Assembly: GCF_031143425.1 (NCBI RefSeq)
Contig: NC_090451.1
Coordinates: 667,244,508-667,308,507 of the forward strand
From: Pleurodeles waltl
Taxonomy: Eukaryota > Chordata > Amphibia > Caudata > Salamandridae
Length of the DNA: 64,000 nucleotides
Direction of reading: 5' to 3'
Of this stretch, positions 35,786 through 46,900 are shown piece by piece (position 1 is the first letter of the stretch; every line of letters begins with the position of its first letter). The notes under the pieces were generated by a model. The model ran no database searches and had not been told where the DNA came from. It saw only the letters and a program-made list of their open reading frames with translations. Made by a program: the position numbers and the translations under genes.

Positions 35786-37565
35786 GACCAAGGTTTTTAA
35801 GTTTTCAGTATCCGTGCCCATTGGCATGATGCCAGACCACTGCAGATGAGCCACACACATCTATGCCCTAGAATTTAAAATACAAGTGCATGCATTACTC
35901 AGTGCTGGCCAACTACCTCTCACAATCATTGATTATCTGTACATACTTTTAAAATATTGGATGCCTGATAACTTATATCATTCAGGTTACAAACCCGTGA
36001 ACAATGTTTGCCAGCAGAAACTCAGATATAGTTATTGCGGCCCCTAAACACAGCCTGGAAAAAAATAATAAATCACATGCTTTGGCAGAACCGCCAGAGC
36101 TCACTCCTGCTTGTATGTGAACTTTCCCCCGGTTGGACTCGAGCCCAGGAGGAAAAAAGCGAGCAGATAGAGCCGGGGAGGCTGGGGGACAGTTTTATAG
36201 AGGCCTTGGGGGGGCAGCGGTGACTTACAACTGCACTGGGACACCCTCCAACAGTGGGACTGCATGAAGAGTGGGTGGGTGGTTGGTGGTGTGGGTGAGC
36301 AGGGTGCAGCCAGCTGTATGAATGCAAGGCTGGCAGACTCTACAACTCAGCCTTTTTGCTGGAGAAACTGCCATGCATCTGGAAACCGCAATTGTTATTC
36401 TGGCATCCAGCTCATAGTTATTTACAACAAAAATTGGATTCTTCCGTTTCGTGCCTTCTTCTGTCCTGGTGCAATAAGTCAGGCTGGAGGCGGTCACTTA
36501 ATGTGCCATTTTAGGCCTATGGTCGAAATAGTCCAGACACCTACTGCCTGGTACAGCCAAAATACAAAAACTTAATCCTTACATGCTCTTCCAGACGCAA
36601 CCACTAGATGGCGGAACAATGCACAGCTTGTGAATCGAGAATAGTCAAAAGCTGTAAAACTATTGCTACAGGTAAGTAGCTTGTTCATTCCAGTTGACCA
36701 AGAATATTTGCCCTTCGTGGACTTCAGTGTTAGGGCGTCCATGATCCTAATGTTATTCAGGTTGTACCATACAAAAGCTGTTTGGGGTGTCCAACACATG
36801 TACTGATTTAAGTTCAAATTCAAAACCGTGGGGGGCGGATAGTTTGGCTGAATCCTTGTGACCTTACGGTACAAGATATGGCCTGCCTTCGTTGGCTTTA
36901 GGTCAGAGACGGATCAACTTCAGTCCCTAAGATCTCTCCAGAGGCAAGGAGTCCAGCTCACTTCATCCTTCCAGAGGTCTGCCTTTGGGCGAGGGTTGGT
37001 TCATTTGCTTGGCTAAGGGTTTGTTCGCTTTGCATTGTGAAAGGCTTGCATAGCTGGCATCTTGCTAACGGTGCTGGATCTAGGCTTTGGAATGTTTCCC
37101 CTGACTCGGGATGGAAAGATGCAGCTCTGGCAGGGATGTCGTTTTTAAGATACTGTAACCACGTAAGGTAGGATGGCAGATGTGCCAGATCTACAACTGA
37201 TACGTTTATGGATCTAACTTTCAGATCAGTGACCCCTGCGCCTTGAAGCACTGGTAGGTAGAAATGTGACCTAACTTGGCACAACCGTGTGCTGAAGGCA
37301 ACGCAGAAGGGGTGTGTGCGCAGTGATCCACAGTGTGCCAGAATTGCATGGGTCATATAACATTTGAATAGCAACGAGCCCGCGCACAGCAGGGCTTTTT
37401 GCAGAATGACCCAAGGCGTGCTAGAACGTGTCCACCCCGAGTCATAGAAAATTACAGTGAGGGCGTGCACAGCGGGGGGTTATGCACGAAGATCCAAAGT
37501 GTCATCACCTGAATGCGCGGCTCAGCGTCTGCTAGTGTAGCAGTGAGTCCACGCGCAGCAGGGGG
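35786..37565. other. No gene recognised; diverged left margin of minisatellite
   Basis: Unclassified sequence. From about 37300 onward units resembling the next array appear in decayed form (CACAGCAGGGCTTTTTGCAG, ATGACCCAAGGCGTGCT, GAAGATCCAAAGTGTCA). The 170-codon minus-strand frame (36958-37470) overlaps this decayed repeat and has no recognisable motif. Confidence 0.4.
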
Positions 37566-38566
37566 TGGTGCACAGTGATCCAAGGTGTGCTCTTACGCAG
37601 ATGCACAGCTCAGAGTGATCCAAGGCGTGTTATTACAGAGATGCACGGGTCAGAGTGATCCAAGTTCTGCTATTACGCAGATGCACAGCTCGTAGTGATC
37701 CAAGGTTTGCTATTCCATAGATGCACGGGTCGGAGTGATCCAATGTGTGCTTTTACACAGATGCACGGGTCGGAGTGATCCAAGTTCTGCTATTACGCAG
37801 ATGCACAGCTCAGAGTGATCCAAGTTCTGCTATTACGCAGATTCACAGCTCGTAGTGATCCAAGGTTTGCTATTACACAGATGCACGGGTCGGAATGATC
37901 CAAGGCGTGCTATTACACAGATGCACGGGTCGGAGTGATCCGAGGTGTGCTATTACACAGATGCACAGCTCAGATTGATCTAAGTTGTGCTATTACGCAG
38001 ATGCACAGCTCAGATTGATCTAAGTTGTGCTATTACGCAGATGCACAGCTCAGAGTGATCCAAGGTGTGCTATTACGCAGATGCACAGCTCAGAATGATC
38101 CAAGGCGTGCTATTACACAGATGCACGGGCCGGAATGATCCAAGGCGTGCTATTACACAGATGCACGGGTCGGAGTGATCCGAGGTGTGCTATTACACAG
38201 ATGCACAGCTCAGATTGATCTAAGTTGTGCTATTACGCAGATGCACAGCTCAGATTGATCCAAGGTGTGCTATTACGCAGATGCACAGCTCAGTGATCCA
38301 AGGTGTGCTATTACGCAGATGCACAGCTCAGTGATCCAAGGTTTGCTATTACGCAGATGCACAGCTCAGTGATCCAAGGTGTGCTATTACGCAGATGCAC
38401 AGCTCAGTGATCCAAGGTTTGCTATTGCGCAGATGCACAGCTCAGATTGATCCAAGTTCTGCTATTACGCAGATGCACAGCTCAGAGTGATCCGAGGTGT
38501 GCTATTACGCAGATGCACAGCTCAGAGTGATCCAAATTCTGCTATTACGCAGATGCACGGGTCGGA
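37566..38566. repeat. 40-bp minisatellite, about 25 units, with 240-bp period
   Basis: The unit starts ATGCACAGCTCAGAGTGATC and continues CAAGGTGTGCTATTACGCAG. Units come in two head types (CACAGCTCAG and CACGGGTCGG) and several middle types. The line starting at 37921 is identical to that at 38161, so a block of six units (240 bases) was duplicated. Between about 38281 and 38440 a 38-base variant lacking two bases has spread through consecutive units. The flanks GTGAGTCCACGCGCAGCAGG (about 37540) and CTGAGTCCCCACAGCGCGGG (about 38582) are themselves related. Confidence 0.95.
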
Positions 38567-38869
38567 GTCTGTAAGTGCAGCGCTGAGTCCCCACAGCGCG
38601 GGGGGGAGGGGGCGATGATGATAAAGGTTGGCTCTTAGCTTCACAGCCTGCAGTTGCACAGATAGATCATGCGGTCCTCACATTCTGTTCTACCGCTCTG
38701 AGCACAGCCTTCGCAGTCCTTTCTCCTCTTCCTCCCCTGTTGGCGCAGTTTCCCTATTTTCCACGCTTTGTAACTCTACCCAAACTCCAGCTGCTTTGGG
38801 TAGAAGGTGGGAGTGGGGCCTGCAAGGGGGAGGGTGTAGGGATAAGGTTATGATGGACGGTTCTTGGAC

Positions 38870-39205
38870 GGGGGCCCGTTTTATTAATAGTCGCAGCTCT
38901 GAACATCCAAAGCCCCCGCCCGCTGGCGCGCGTAGGGGGTCTGTAAAGTATTGCGCATGCGCACATCCGTGGACGGTGAGGGGGGCCATGGATGGATTTT
39001 AAGATTTGCGGAGATACAATGTCTTTAACAGGAAGGATGTGACCGACTCCTCCCCATCCCCAAGGGGTAAGAAAGGCGGCAAAATTAAGGCGATGTGCGC
39101 GGTTTGGCCCGGCTTGGCTCGGCACCAACAGCCAACTCACGAGCCGGGCCATCAATTTATTCGGGATGCAAGTAAGGCAGTGACGTCATACGAAATATAA
39201 ATACA
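38870..39205 (+). promoter_or_regulatory. CpG-rich block with NRF-1-like site, CRE and TATA-like box
   Basis: Contains the palindrome TGCGCATGCGCA (38952-38963, NRF-1-like), a full CRE TGACGTCA (39181-39188) and, seven bases later, TATAAATA (39196-39203). CpG-rich patches (CCCGCCCGCTGGCGCGCG) lie upstream. The CRE-TATA spacing suits a plus-strand promoter. No transcript exon is identified downstream, although a CAG-GTGAGAG donor-like site lies at 39481. A distal SEMA6C promoter is possible; unproven. Confidence 0.35.
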
Positions 39206-39980
39206 AATATTTAAAATCTTGAAAGCTTGTGTTTCTCTCTGGTGCGTAAAATTGCACTGACATCTGTTAAAAGTAAACTTGATTGTTTTGCCACCCCATT
39301 GCTCTGGTGACGCTGTCCTGAGTGAACCAAAAAATGTCAGTCGTGGCATTGTATATATGGTAAATATTGCTGTATGTGGAGCAATCCTATTGTTTATTAA
39401 AACACACGCACTGAGATTTTAGAGAGCGCACCTCCCGAACTGAGTTCCTCCAAAGAGATCTCCGGTTTGATCCGCAGTCCAGGTGAGAGATGGGGTTTCA
39501 CGCAGAATCACACAGTTTGCTCAAGTGTGGAAGCCGGGATCTGCCCACAGGTTTCCTCCTCCTTTCTCCGGTTCACTACTTGCAGACAGTGAGTCGTGTT
39601 TAATGAACGCATGGCCTGAATCAGCATGCTATGTTCATTAAATAAGTGTAACATCTTAATTTAATCTGGCACTGGAGTTGTGTAAAATATCAAAATGTTT
39701 GTTCTGGCAAAAGCATGAAGTTACGCGTGAGCGAAGGTAAGACTATTTTCGTGTTAATGCTGGTGCCTCTCCATGCCTTAACAATCTGTAAACAAGAATT
39801 TGCAAAGCCAATATGTGTCGCCGTTGGGACTTGTTGGCTTTGCCAATGGTTTTTGGCAATGCTCTATAGCATCCCCGATATAGTGATATAGTGCAGCATG
39901 GCTGTGGAAGAATAAAAAAAAATCCTATGAAGTGGCGCTGGCTTCACAGATGCAAAATGGCGTGAGTCCTTTGTTTTATT

Positions 39981-40024
<44 letters not shown>

Positions 40025-40380
40025 AGTGTATGGGCTGGAAGCAACACAGGGTGTAAAAGCAACAAGTTTACCCAAAGGGCAGAAGTACTGTGGGGGCGTG
40101 GGTGGGGTGAAGCAACACAGTGCACATAGGTGGAGACTGAAAAAAGCCAATAGGCGTGAGAGAGCGCAGTGTGGGTTTGGGGGGGGCACAAACGGGTGAC
40201 AAGGCAATGAGGTAGTTCTATAAAACTGAGCGGTGAATAATCACAAGTAAATTGGCAACACTCCATTGGAGGGGCAGACACATGATGCACAAGGAAAGGC
40301 ATCGAATAAGAAGCAGGTAAAGGAGTGACAGCAAAGCCAGCCAATGATAAGCAAAGAACGAGCTGCAAGTCCTCCTGTTT
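39206..40380. other. Unclassified; paired R3 tails and TA microsatellite
   Basis: No gene. Near 39791-39813 a reverse-oriented R3 tail (AAACAAGAATTTGCAAAGCC) faces a forward one at 39834-39857 (GTTGGCTTTGCCAATGGTTT). A (TA)n microsatellite follows at 39984-40018. Frames around 40 kb (169 codons, -) run through the microsatellite and are not credible. Confidence 0.55.
39984..40018. repeat. (TA)n microsatellite, about 17 repeats
   Basis: Uninterrupted alternating TA, forming a run of Tyr-Ile in several frames. Confidence 0.95.
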
Positions 40381-40386
40381 ACAAGG

Positions 40387-40766
40387 GGACGGAGGGAGTA
40401 CACTGCCTCTCATCCCAGCACAGTTCACCCCATTGCATCCTGGTAAATGCAGTATGCTTACTTCGAAGTTGCTGTGGTTTTTCACCAGCGTTGGTGCAGG
40501 TAGTGCTGTTATCTCTAGACATGTGTTTCTGGGTTTAGCCCTTTATCAGTACAGAGCAGAAGTAGCAGAGAAAAGTGATGGGGTTGCTGCGTAGTCTTCA
40601 CAGTACCATGCCACAGGCACGCAGGTGCATCCCAGGTGAGCTTGGCAGCTCTTTGGCTCAAGGAAGCCTTTTAAACACAACGGCGGGGGAGCACACTGCC
40701 TCACACCCCACACATGTGATACAATGGGGTAAACTGTGCTGGGATGAGAGGCAGTGTGCTCCCCCA
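40387..40766. repeat. Nested inverted repeats around GGGAGCACACTGCCTC
   Basis: Perfect 18-base arms (GGGGGAGCACACTGCCTC at 40685-40702 and its complement at 40748-40765) form a hairpin. The right arm plus its inner neighbour, about 46 bases (40721-40766), is also nearly an exact inverted copy of 40389-40434 (ACTGCCTCTCATCCCAGCAC shared). Three related segments thus lie in 380 bases. Likely part of an unclassified foldback-type element. Confidence 0.8.
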
Positions 40767-41060
40767 CCCCCCTTAAGTCCTCCTGCAGGCGCGACCTAAA
40801 AAGGAGCAGGTCTGCACCTCAATATATACACTTACATTGATTAGCAACTCCGAGGGGATTATGTGCCCCCACTGAGGCTGCTGTCCTGCAAGGTGCCAGT
40901 GACACACTGAATTGTAGCTCATCCGCAGACACACATTGTAGAAACATATATATGTCTCAGGTTTTCTGTGCTCTTCTTTTCCGCGTCTAGTGTATTTAAG
41001 CAAGGGAAACGACGGTGCCAAGGACCCCTGGCCCAGCTCTGTGCTTGCTCAACAGTAACA

Positions 41061-41128
41061 GCTCGAGCCAAATGTCTGACTCTGGCTTCTGCCCCCCCAG
41101 AAGCCAGACTCAGACATTTGGCTCGAGC
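41061..41128. repeat. Long hairpin, 31-bp arms, 6-base loop
   Basis: Arms at 41061-41091 and 41098-41128 pair with a single mismatch around a C6 loop. The arm begins GCTCGAGCCAAATGTCTGAC. A similar phrase occurs unpaired near 21045-21120. Confidence 0.93.
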
Positions 41129-43480
41129 CCTGCTCTTCTTACCCACCTGTACCAGCCACGGGAGCCTTTAATTGAAAGGCCAGTCTGGCAGGTGACTGAG
41201 TCTGTCCCAACAATATTCATGCGCTTTGAGGCAAGAGCACCTAACTGTATGTTCATGAAATTGCGAATGATTCTTCCTCTAATTTGCCCCGTGCCCAGAA
41301 ACCGGCCTCTTAGTAGTAACTTGATTTTACGTATGAATTGGTGCTTTGCCAGCAGTTTCACCATTTCACAGCACTGTAACATGGAATGAGAAGTGTGGGC
41401 GGATGGTGGGCCGGGTGCGCATCGCCAGAACCCCTCCTGTGACCTTCAGGTGCGGCGCAGAGGTCAGCAGAGTCCATGGCCCACCCCCACCGGCCATTCC
41501 AGAAGCTTCAGCCGACCCCAGAGGAGGGATATGCAGCTAATCCACTGAATGACAACAAAACAAATGGAGGACTCGGGCGACTCTGGGCCAACAAAGCCCT
41601 ATGAACATGTGGTGATGTGATGAGAAAAGACAGGTGCTCGTGAACGGGGGCTGTAACCTGATGTCACCCCCATTTGCTTCGGTTTCCCACGTCAGCTTTT
41701 GGGACATTAAATCTCTTCAGAAGAAGATGCCAAGACGTGATGGGGCAGGTGCTCCTGTGGCTGTGGTGGGCACCAGGGGGCTTTCTGGTGGACACGGCTA
41801 TATTTTCCAGGTATGGGGGTATGGCAAGTTCTCACGCAGGGGACGTAAAGAAAAGTTCATAGTAATGGTGGAGAAGTGGCAAAAAACAATCCGAATTATA
41901 ATGCAAGTTTTTAATCCCTGTGTGTAAAAAAAAAAAAAAACTCCTTTAGTTTTCTTATTACAGTTGCGCCACAATGTTTTTTGCCAGACTTGGTGTAAAA
42001 GCCACTTTCTGACCACCTAACTGCAGCTAAACAATGAAAGGGAAGATTATCTTTTCAAACTTTACTTCTAAAGTTTACATTCCATAAAGTCAGTCTGTGG
42101 TTGTGTTTTTTGTTGCCATACTGGGCATTAATGCGTCATCCCTGTGCATTCTAAAGCCAAAAAGTACCTTTAATCTGGTTTAACTCCAGCTTCTTGTAAA
42201 TTGGTGTTTTTAAGACATTACAAACTACTTATTGGTGTCTTTATTTTCACAGAACAGGTTCCACATTTACAATAAGTTTTCTGCAAACAGAAGATCTTGT
42301 TTAATTAGAAGTTAAAACGGAACAAGGATTTGATGAGGGGTTGCTGGGCAACGTGGTTCTCTGGTTATGTATTACAATTAAGGCTCACTGCTTTTTTCTT
42401 TTTTTCTTATTTTACAAATAAATAATGCCAAAAATAGCTATTGCTCTGTATTTTCTTTGTTTAATATGGATAAAAATGGAAAAGCGGGTGTCTTTTTTTT
42501 TTAGTGGTTCTGAATGCTGTCAATAATTGAAGCTTGGCCAATAGTTCTGCAGGTGGTCACGAACAGGAGTTACCAAAAAAGGAATGGTTTCGTAATGAAA
42601 CTTAAACAGCTGGGACTGTGCATGTGCACTTACTACATTGCATGCATCTTCAGATGAACGTATTGCTGTACCGTTCTTGGATTCTTAGAACATTGCAAAC
42701 AATTCGGGATTCAACTATGAGTGTACATTACTTTAAAAAGGAGGGAATAACCTAGTTAGTTTCATATTTTGACAAAACCTAAAGTAAATGTGGATAAACA
42801 ATGAAATGTCCTTACAATAGCATAAAACCTTGAGCCACAATTATAAGGAATAAAGTACCCCCTGCAGTGCATTTAAAAGGCATTACCATTCGCCTCCTGT
42901 TACCTTATAAAGGAGCTGACCAAGGGTCTCATTCATCCGCTTGATCACAGAGCTCCTTCTTGACTTGCATTATTGTTATAACATAGGTGAGGTCCTTTGT
43001 TCTGCACATCTCGATTTTGAACTCTCTTCCTTCATTGTTTGTCCATCGGTTTTCCACTTGTTCATTTGTAGTGGTCTTTTTGCCTCCTGCACCCATGCTT
43101 GGCTTCTCACAGGGCGACGTGTTTCCTGAGCTTCACCGACTGCCACAGGAGTAAAGCCCAGGGCAGCAGCGGTGACACCCCTCATGCTCAGGGCAGTTAC
43201 AGAGAGGTGCACGTTTTTGTGACACGTACTAGGTACCTTAGAAGCTGACGCAGGCTCTCCTCCCAGACAGAACATGGACAGTGGACGCTTCCATCACACT
43301 CGCTCCAAAGGCATCGACAGTGAGGTCTTCTGCACACAAAGAACAGGTACAACACAGACAGCAGGGATTTCTTCACACACGATACACCCAGTACAGGAAG
43401 CTGTGCAGTCATCTCACATGGCGGCTTTCACACCTGCAGCACCACAGTCTTCCTTCACACGCAAATGCGATTAGCACATT
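41129..43480. other. No gene recognised; A/T-rich with A15 run
   Basis: GC-rich patch at 41390-41540 without recognisable peptide, an A15 run near 41927, then about 900 bases of AT-rich sequence (42.0-42.9 kb). CCAAAAATAGC (MEF2-like) lies at about 42429. Frames up to 124 codons are not supported as genes. Confidence 0.4.
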
Positions 43481-43925
43481 CAGCAACAGTGCAAGCTTCT
43501 CTCACACACCACACAAGTGTCAGCATGGGCAGCCGCAGTGCAAGCTCCTCTTACACACAGCAGACGGTATGAGCAGCCGCAGTGGAAGCTTCTCTCAACA
43601 GATGGCATGCGCATCCACTGTGCAAGCTTCTCTCACACACAGCAGACAGCATGAGCAGCCGCAGTGGAAGCTTCTCGCACACAACAGACGGCATGAGCAT
43701 CCACTGTGCAAGCTTTTCTCATACAACAGGGATATGAGCAGCCGCAGTGCAAGCTTCTCTCACACACAACAGATGGTAGGAAAAGCAGCAGTGCAAGCTT
43801 CTCTCCCACACAACAGGTGTGGTATGAGCAGCGAAAGTGCAAGCTTCTCTAATACACAACAGGCACAGCATGAGCAGCAGCAGTGCAAGCTTCTGTCACA
43901 CACAACAGGGACGGCATGAGCGTTT
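43480..43925. repeat. Minisatellite, 42-45-bp unit, HindIII site in most units
   Basis: The unit contains GCAGTGCAAGCTTCTCTCAC followed by ACACAACAGACGGCATGAGC. AAGCTT recurs roughly every 42-45 bases from 43493 to about 43886, in about ten units, and weaker units reach about 44220 (GTGCAAGCTTCTTTTCCACA). As the unit is a multiple of three, a 212-codon frame (43281-43919, +) stays open; its Ser/His/Gln-rich peptide simply translates the repeat. Confidence 0.9.
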
Positions 43926-44419
43926 GTCAAACAGAACATGTATCACACAGGCAGCAGCTGGAGTCAAGTCTTTCTTCAGAAATCAAACAGGAAGAGTACA
44001 GGCAGCAGCTACACAAGCGCATGTCACACACTCGAAAACCAGCGTTTGCAGAAATGAAAGCTCCCTTAAGAAGGCATTACAGGTTACATCAGTGAAAGCT
44101 TTTTTCACAGATAAAATACAGACTGTCTATTCACACTTCTGTCAAGTCACAAGTAGCAGAAATGCAAGCTTGTTTCACAGATACAACACAGACAACATCA
44201 GTGCAAGCTTCTTTTCCACACACAACAGGACAGCAAAAACTGCATCCTCCTCCGCCCTCCAAAGTTGTTAAGCAGCAATGTGTTTTTGTGATTTTCTTGG
44301 AATTTATTTTAGTTTTGGTGCCATCAATAACTTTTAGGTGGCTGATCCTGACTGTCTCTATATCCTAAATCTCCAGGTTCAATCTAGAGTCCATATGGCG
44401 ATGTGCTGGAGCAAATAGG

Positions 44420-46330
44420 TCATATTCATTTTAGCAGTCTTCCTTTCAGAGCTTCAGCCATCACATTAATTTGTGTAGGAAATCAGCCTTTTCTCTGCGG
44501 TCATCCCAGATTTCTTGCCTATTTTCGGACTTTACATTTTTCCTGCCTTTAGAAGCCTGTGCATTTTATCCCTGCTAAAAAGTAGTAACGTGACTTTGCT
44601 TGCCCTTTAACCGTGGTTCAGTTCACTTATTCCATTTAACTTGCCTGTCAGTCCCTATAATATGTTGTAAAATTGTTACCTGGGCTCTGGACGTTCAATG
44701 TCACTTAAGGACTGCAGCCCCTATTGTTCCATCCACTATAGTGGCAGCCAGTGCTTGAAATGGAAAAACAGAAGTGCAGGTACTCTGTATCAGAGTACCT
44801 GCTCATCTCTGAGAAGTGCTGGTACTCTGCATTAAAAGGTATTATGTTTTTCTTGAAAAGTGCAGGTGCTCTCCCTCTCAGTATAAAAAAAAAAAAAGAA
44901 GCGGTACCGGACAGTACCGACCCATTTAAAGCACTGGTGCAGTGCAAACATGGCTTTGTGGCCTCCTTGTCCAGCCTGACTGTTGCTGTGTAAGGCTGCA
45001 GTGCCACATGGTAAAATAACCCATTTTGACTCAAGAAAACCTTCCTATTCAATTCAGTGTAAGTCTCACCACTAGGTAGGTCTTGTAGTCCACACAGCCA
45101 GGTCATGGTGTTTAAAAGTGGGACATCTAATTGTTACCTTGTCCATACAGTGACAAGGCCTTAAAATCTATTTTAACTGTGTAGCTTTAGGTGTCCTATG
45201 TAGAAAACCAGAGTACAGATAAAAACACTAATAACACGTGGAAGCGACTAGCTAGAAAAATAATTAAACCATTATTTTTAGTAGTTATTAAAAATCCAAT
45301 TCAGTGGTGATGTTGTGTTGTTATTGAATATTAAGGAAAATTAACTTTAACATAATTACTCTTTACCTACCTGAGCTGTCAGAAGGGTAATTATCATAGG
45401 CCTCTGCTATCTCTCAGCCTCTGCTCTGCCTTGAATTGGTGTTAAATGCCTCCCAGGTGCAAAAATAGGCTGACCTTACTAGGCTGAGATGACTGCTCTG
45501 AGCTCAACCTAATATTCAGCTGGTGCCAGGTATAAGTGTTGTACCTCCAGGAACCTACATCATAACACTTTCTGGACCAGCAGAATTTCAGAAGAGAACT
45601 AGAATTACGGTCTCTGACTGGGAGGAGCCCTGAAGGGCTTGACCTTTCCCCTTTTGTATCCAGCACAAACAACTGAACTCTAAGTTTCAAGTGGCTGACA
45701 AACTTTGTGGCTAAAGGGAAACAAAAGTTGGAAAAGGCCTTTTCCGTGGAAGTACCCAACTGGAAGCTGGACCTGGACTGGACCCTGCAATTGGCCTCTG
45801 CCTGACAACCTATGAGTTTCTAAATCTCTCAACTGAGGTCCTGGACGCCTCAGAACTGTGTGTCCATGGTTGGTTGGGACGCAAGACTAAACTGAGTGCT
45901 GTATCCAAACTGCACTCTATCGCACTTGGCCTCAAATTGTACCTCGCTCCCGGTCCACTGTGTCCATTAACTATCACTGACCCTTTGTGCCTTTTGGCAC
46001 CAATTCTGCTTAAGACTTCAAAAGTTCATATCTCCATTTCCCTTATTTGATTTTTGGTATTATGGTGTCATTTTGATTATTACATTTTAATCTATTTTTT
46101 GTAATTGTTTGGGATTTTTATTGTTCAGCATTTTGAATTTATTACTGATTTTATTACTGCATAAATACTTCACACATTGCCTTAAGTTAAGTTGGTCTGC
46201 TCCATGCCAAAGCTACCAGGGGGTTGAGCTCAAGTTAATTTAGTGCCCTCAAGGGTTCACCCTGACAAGTTGTCATTACTCCTTGAGGTGGGCAGACACC
46301 CTCTCCACATAATGATCTAAGTTCTTACAG
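44420..46330. repeat. Unclassified long interspersed repeat, split by a hAT element
   Basis: About 1.9 kb of sequence with a uniform old-repeat character (phrases such as GTCTTGTAGTCCACACAGCC, GTCCATACAGTGACAAGGCC, GCCAAAGCTACCAGGGGGTT and CTCCTTGAGGTGGGCAGACA), interrupted at 44749-44936 by a hAT-type element. The boundaries are not visible to me and no reverse transcriptase or other domain is readable. The assignment rests on general resemblance to amphibian interspersed repeats. Confidence 0.3.
44749..44936. mobile_element. hAT-type MITE, family H1, copy 1 (188 bp)
   Basis: Termini CAGTGCTTGAAATGG and CCATTTAAAGCACTG are inverted repeats. The interior has alternating GTACTCT/AGAGTAC and GTGCAGGTACTC words that can fold into further hairpins. 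It aligns with 58223-58411 and 61662-61843. The flanking octamers agree at only 3 of 8 positions. No coding capacity. Confidence 0.85.
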
Positions 46331-46439
46331 TTTTTATTAGGATTTCTGATACGCGGCGGCAGCAAAGGGAGCAGGGTGTGTATTTTCACACTGTCAACTA
46401 TTGAGGCTGCAAGAAGTGAACACAACTGAGTGTAGCTGA

Positions 46440-46900
46440 ATGGAATAAAAATAAACCAGATTTAATTGATGCATGTTTATACACAATTAAGCTGGGGCTG
46501 TTGTAATAAGTTTGCCACAGGCTGTGACCTCATTTAATTAAATTTCAAAGTTAAGTTGTGCAATGCATTTTCGAGCAGGGAACACAAAACACCGTGCGGT
46601 TTAAGAACAAAAAAAGGACAGCACCTGAATGTTAATTTAGAGACACCAGTGTCCTGTGCCAAATAGGTTAATGTGAATGGTGTTGTAAAACATATTCCCT
46701 TCATGTGCAATCGGGAACAACAAAACCGCAACCCTCATTCAACTCAGCATTCTCATGGCTATTTTGAGTGCATGCATTTGAGTGACAGTTTTAATAAAAG
46801 CCTGCCATGGTATAAATGACACACTGACTTATTCCTCTCTCATTTCTAATCAAGATATCATTTTTTTCAGATTGCTTCATCATTCATTTTCCACCTCACC
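46440..46900. other. Candidate conserved non-coding element
   Basis: Evenly AT-rich, repeat-free-looking sequence with clustered homeodomain- and POU-type words (TTTAATTGATGCATG, CACAATTAAGC, TCATTTAATTAAATTTC, TTTGAGTGACAGTTTTAATA). Its texture resembles vertebrate enhancers rather than repeat relics. It lies about 4.5 kb upstream of the SEMA6C coding start. Conservation cannot be tested here. Confidence 0.3.

Noticed and set aside
36958..37470. 170-codon minus-strand frame
   Set aside because: Overlaps decayed units of the neighbouring 40-bp minisatellite; no recognisable motif.
37566..38566. Possible CRISPR array (regularly spaced repeats of about 40 bases)
   Set aside because: Units are head to tail with no distinct spacers, and the context is vertebrate nuclear DNA; it is a minisatellite.
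39976..40485. 169-codon minus-strand frame
   Set aside because: Runs through a TA microsatellite (Tyr-Ile run) and a short inverted-repeat segment; not protein-like.
43281..43919. 212-codon frame rich in Ser, His and Gln
   Set aside because: Pure translation of a minisatellite whose unit length is a multiple of three.
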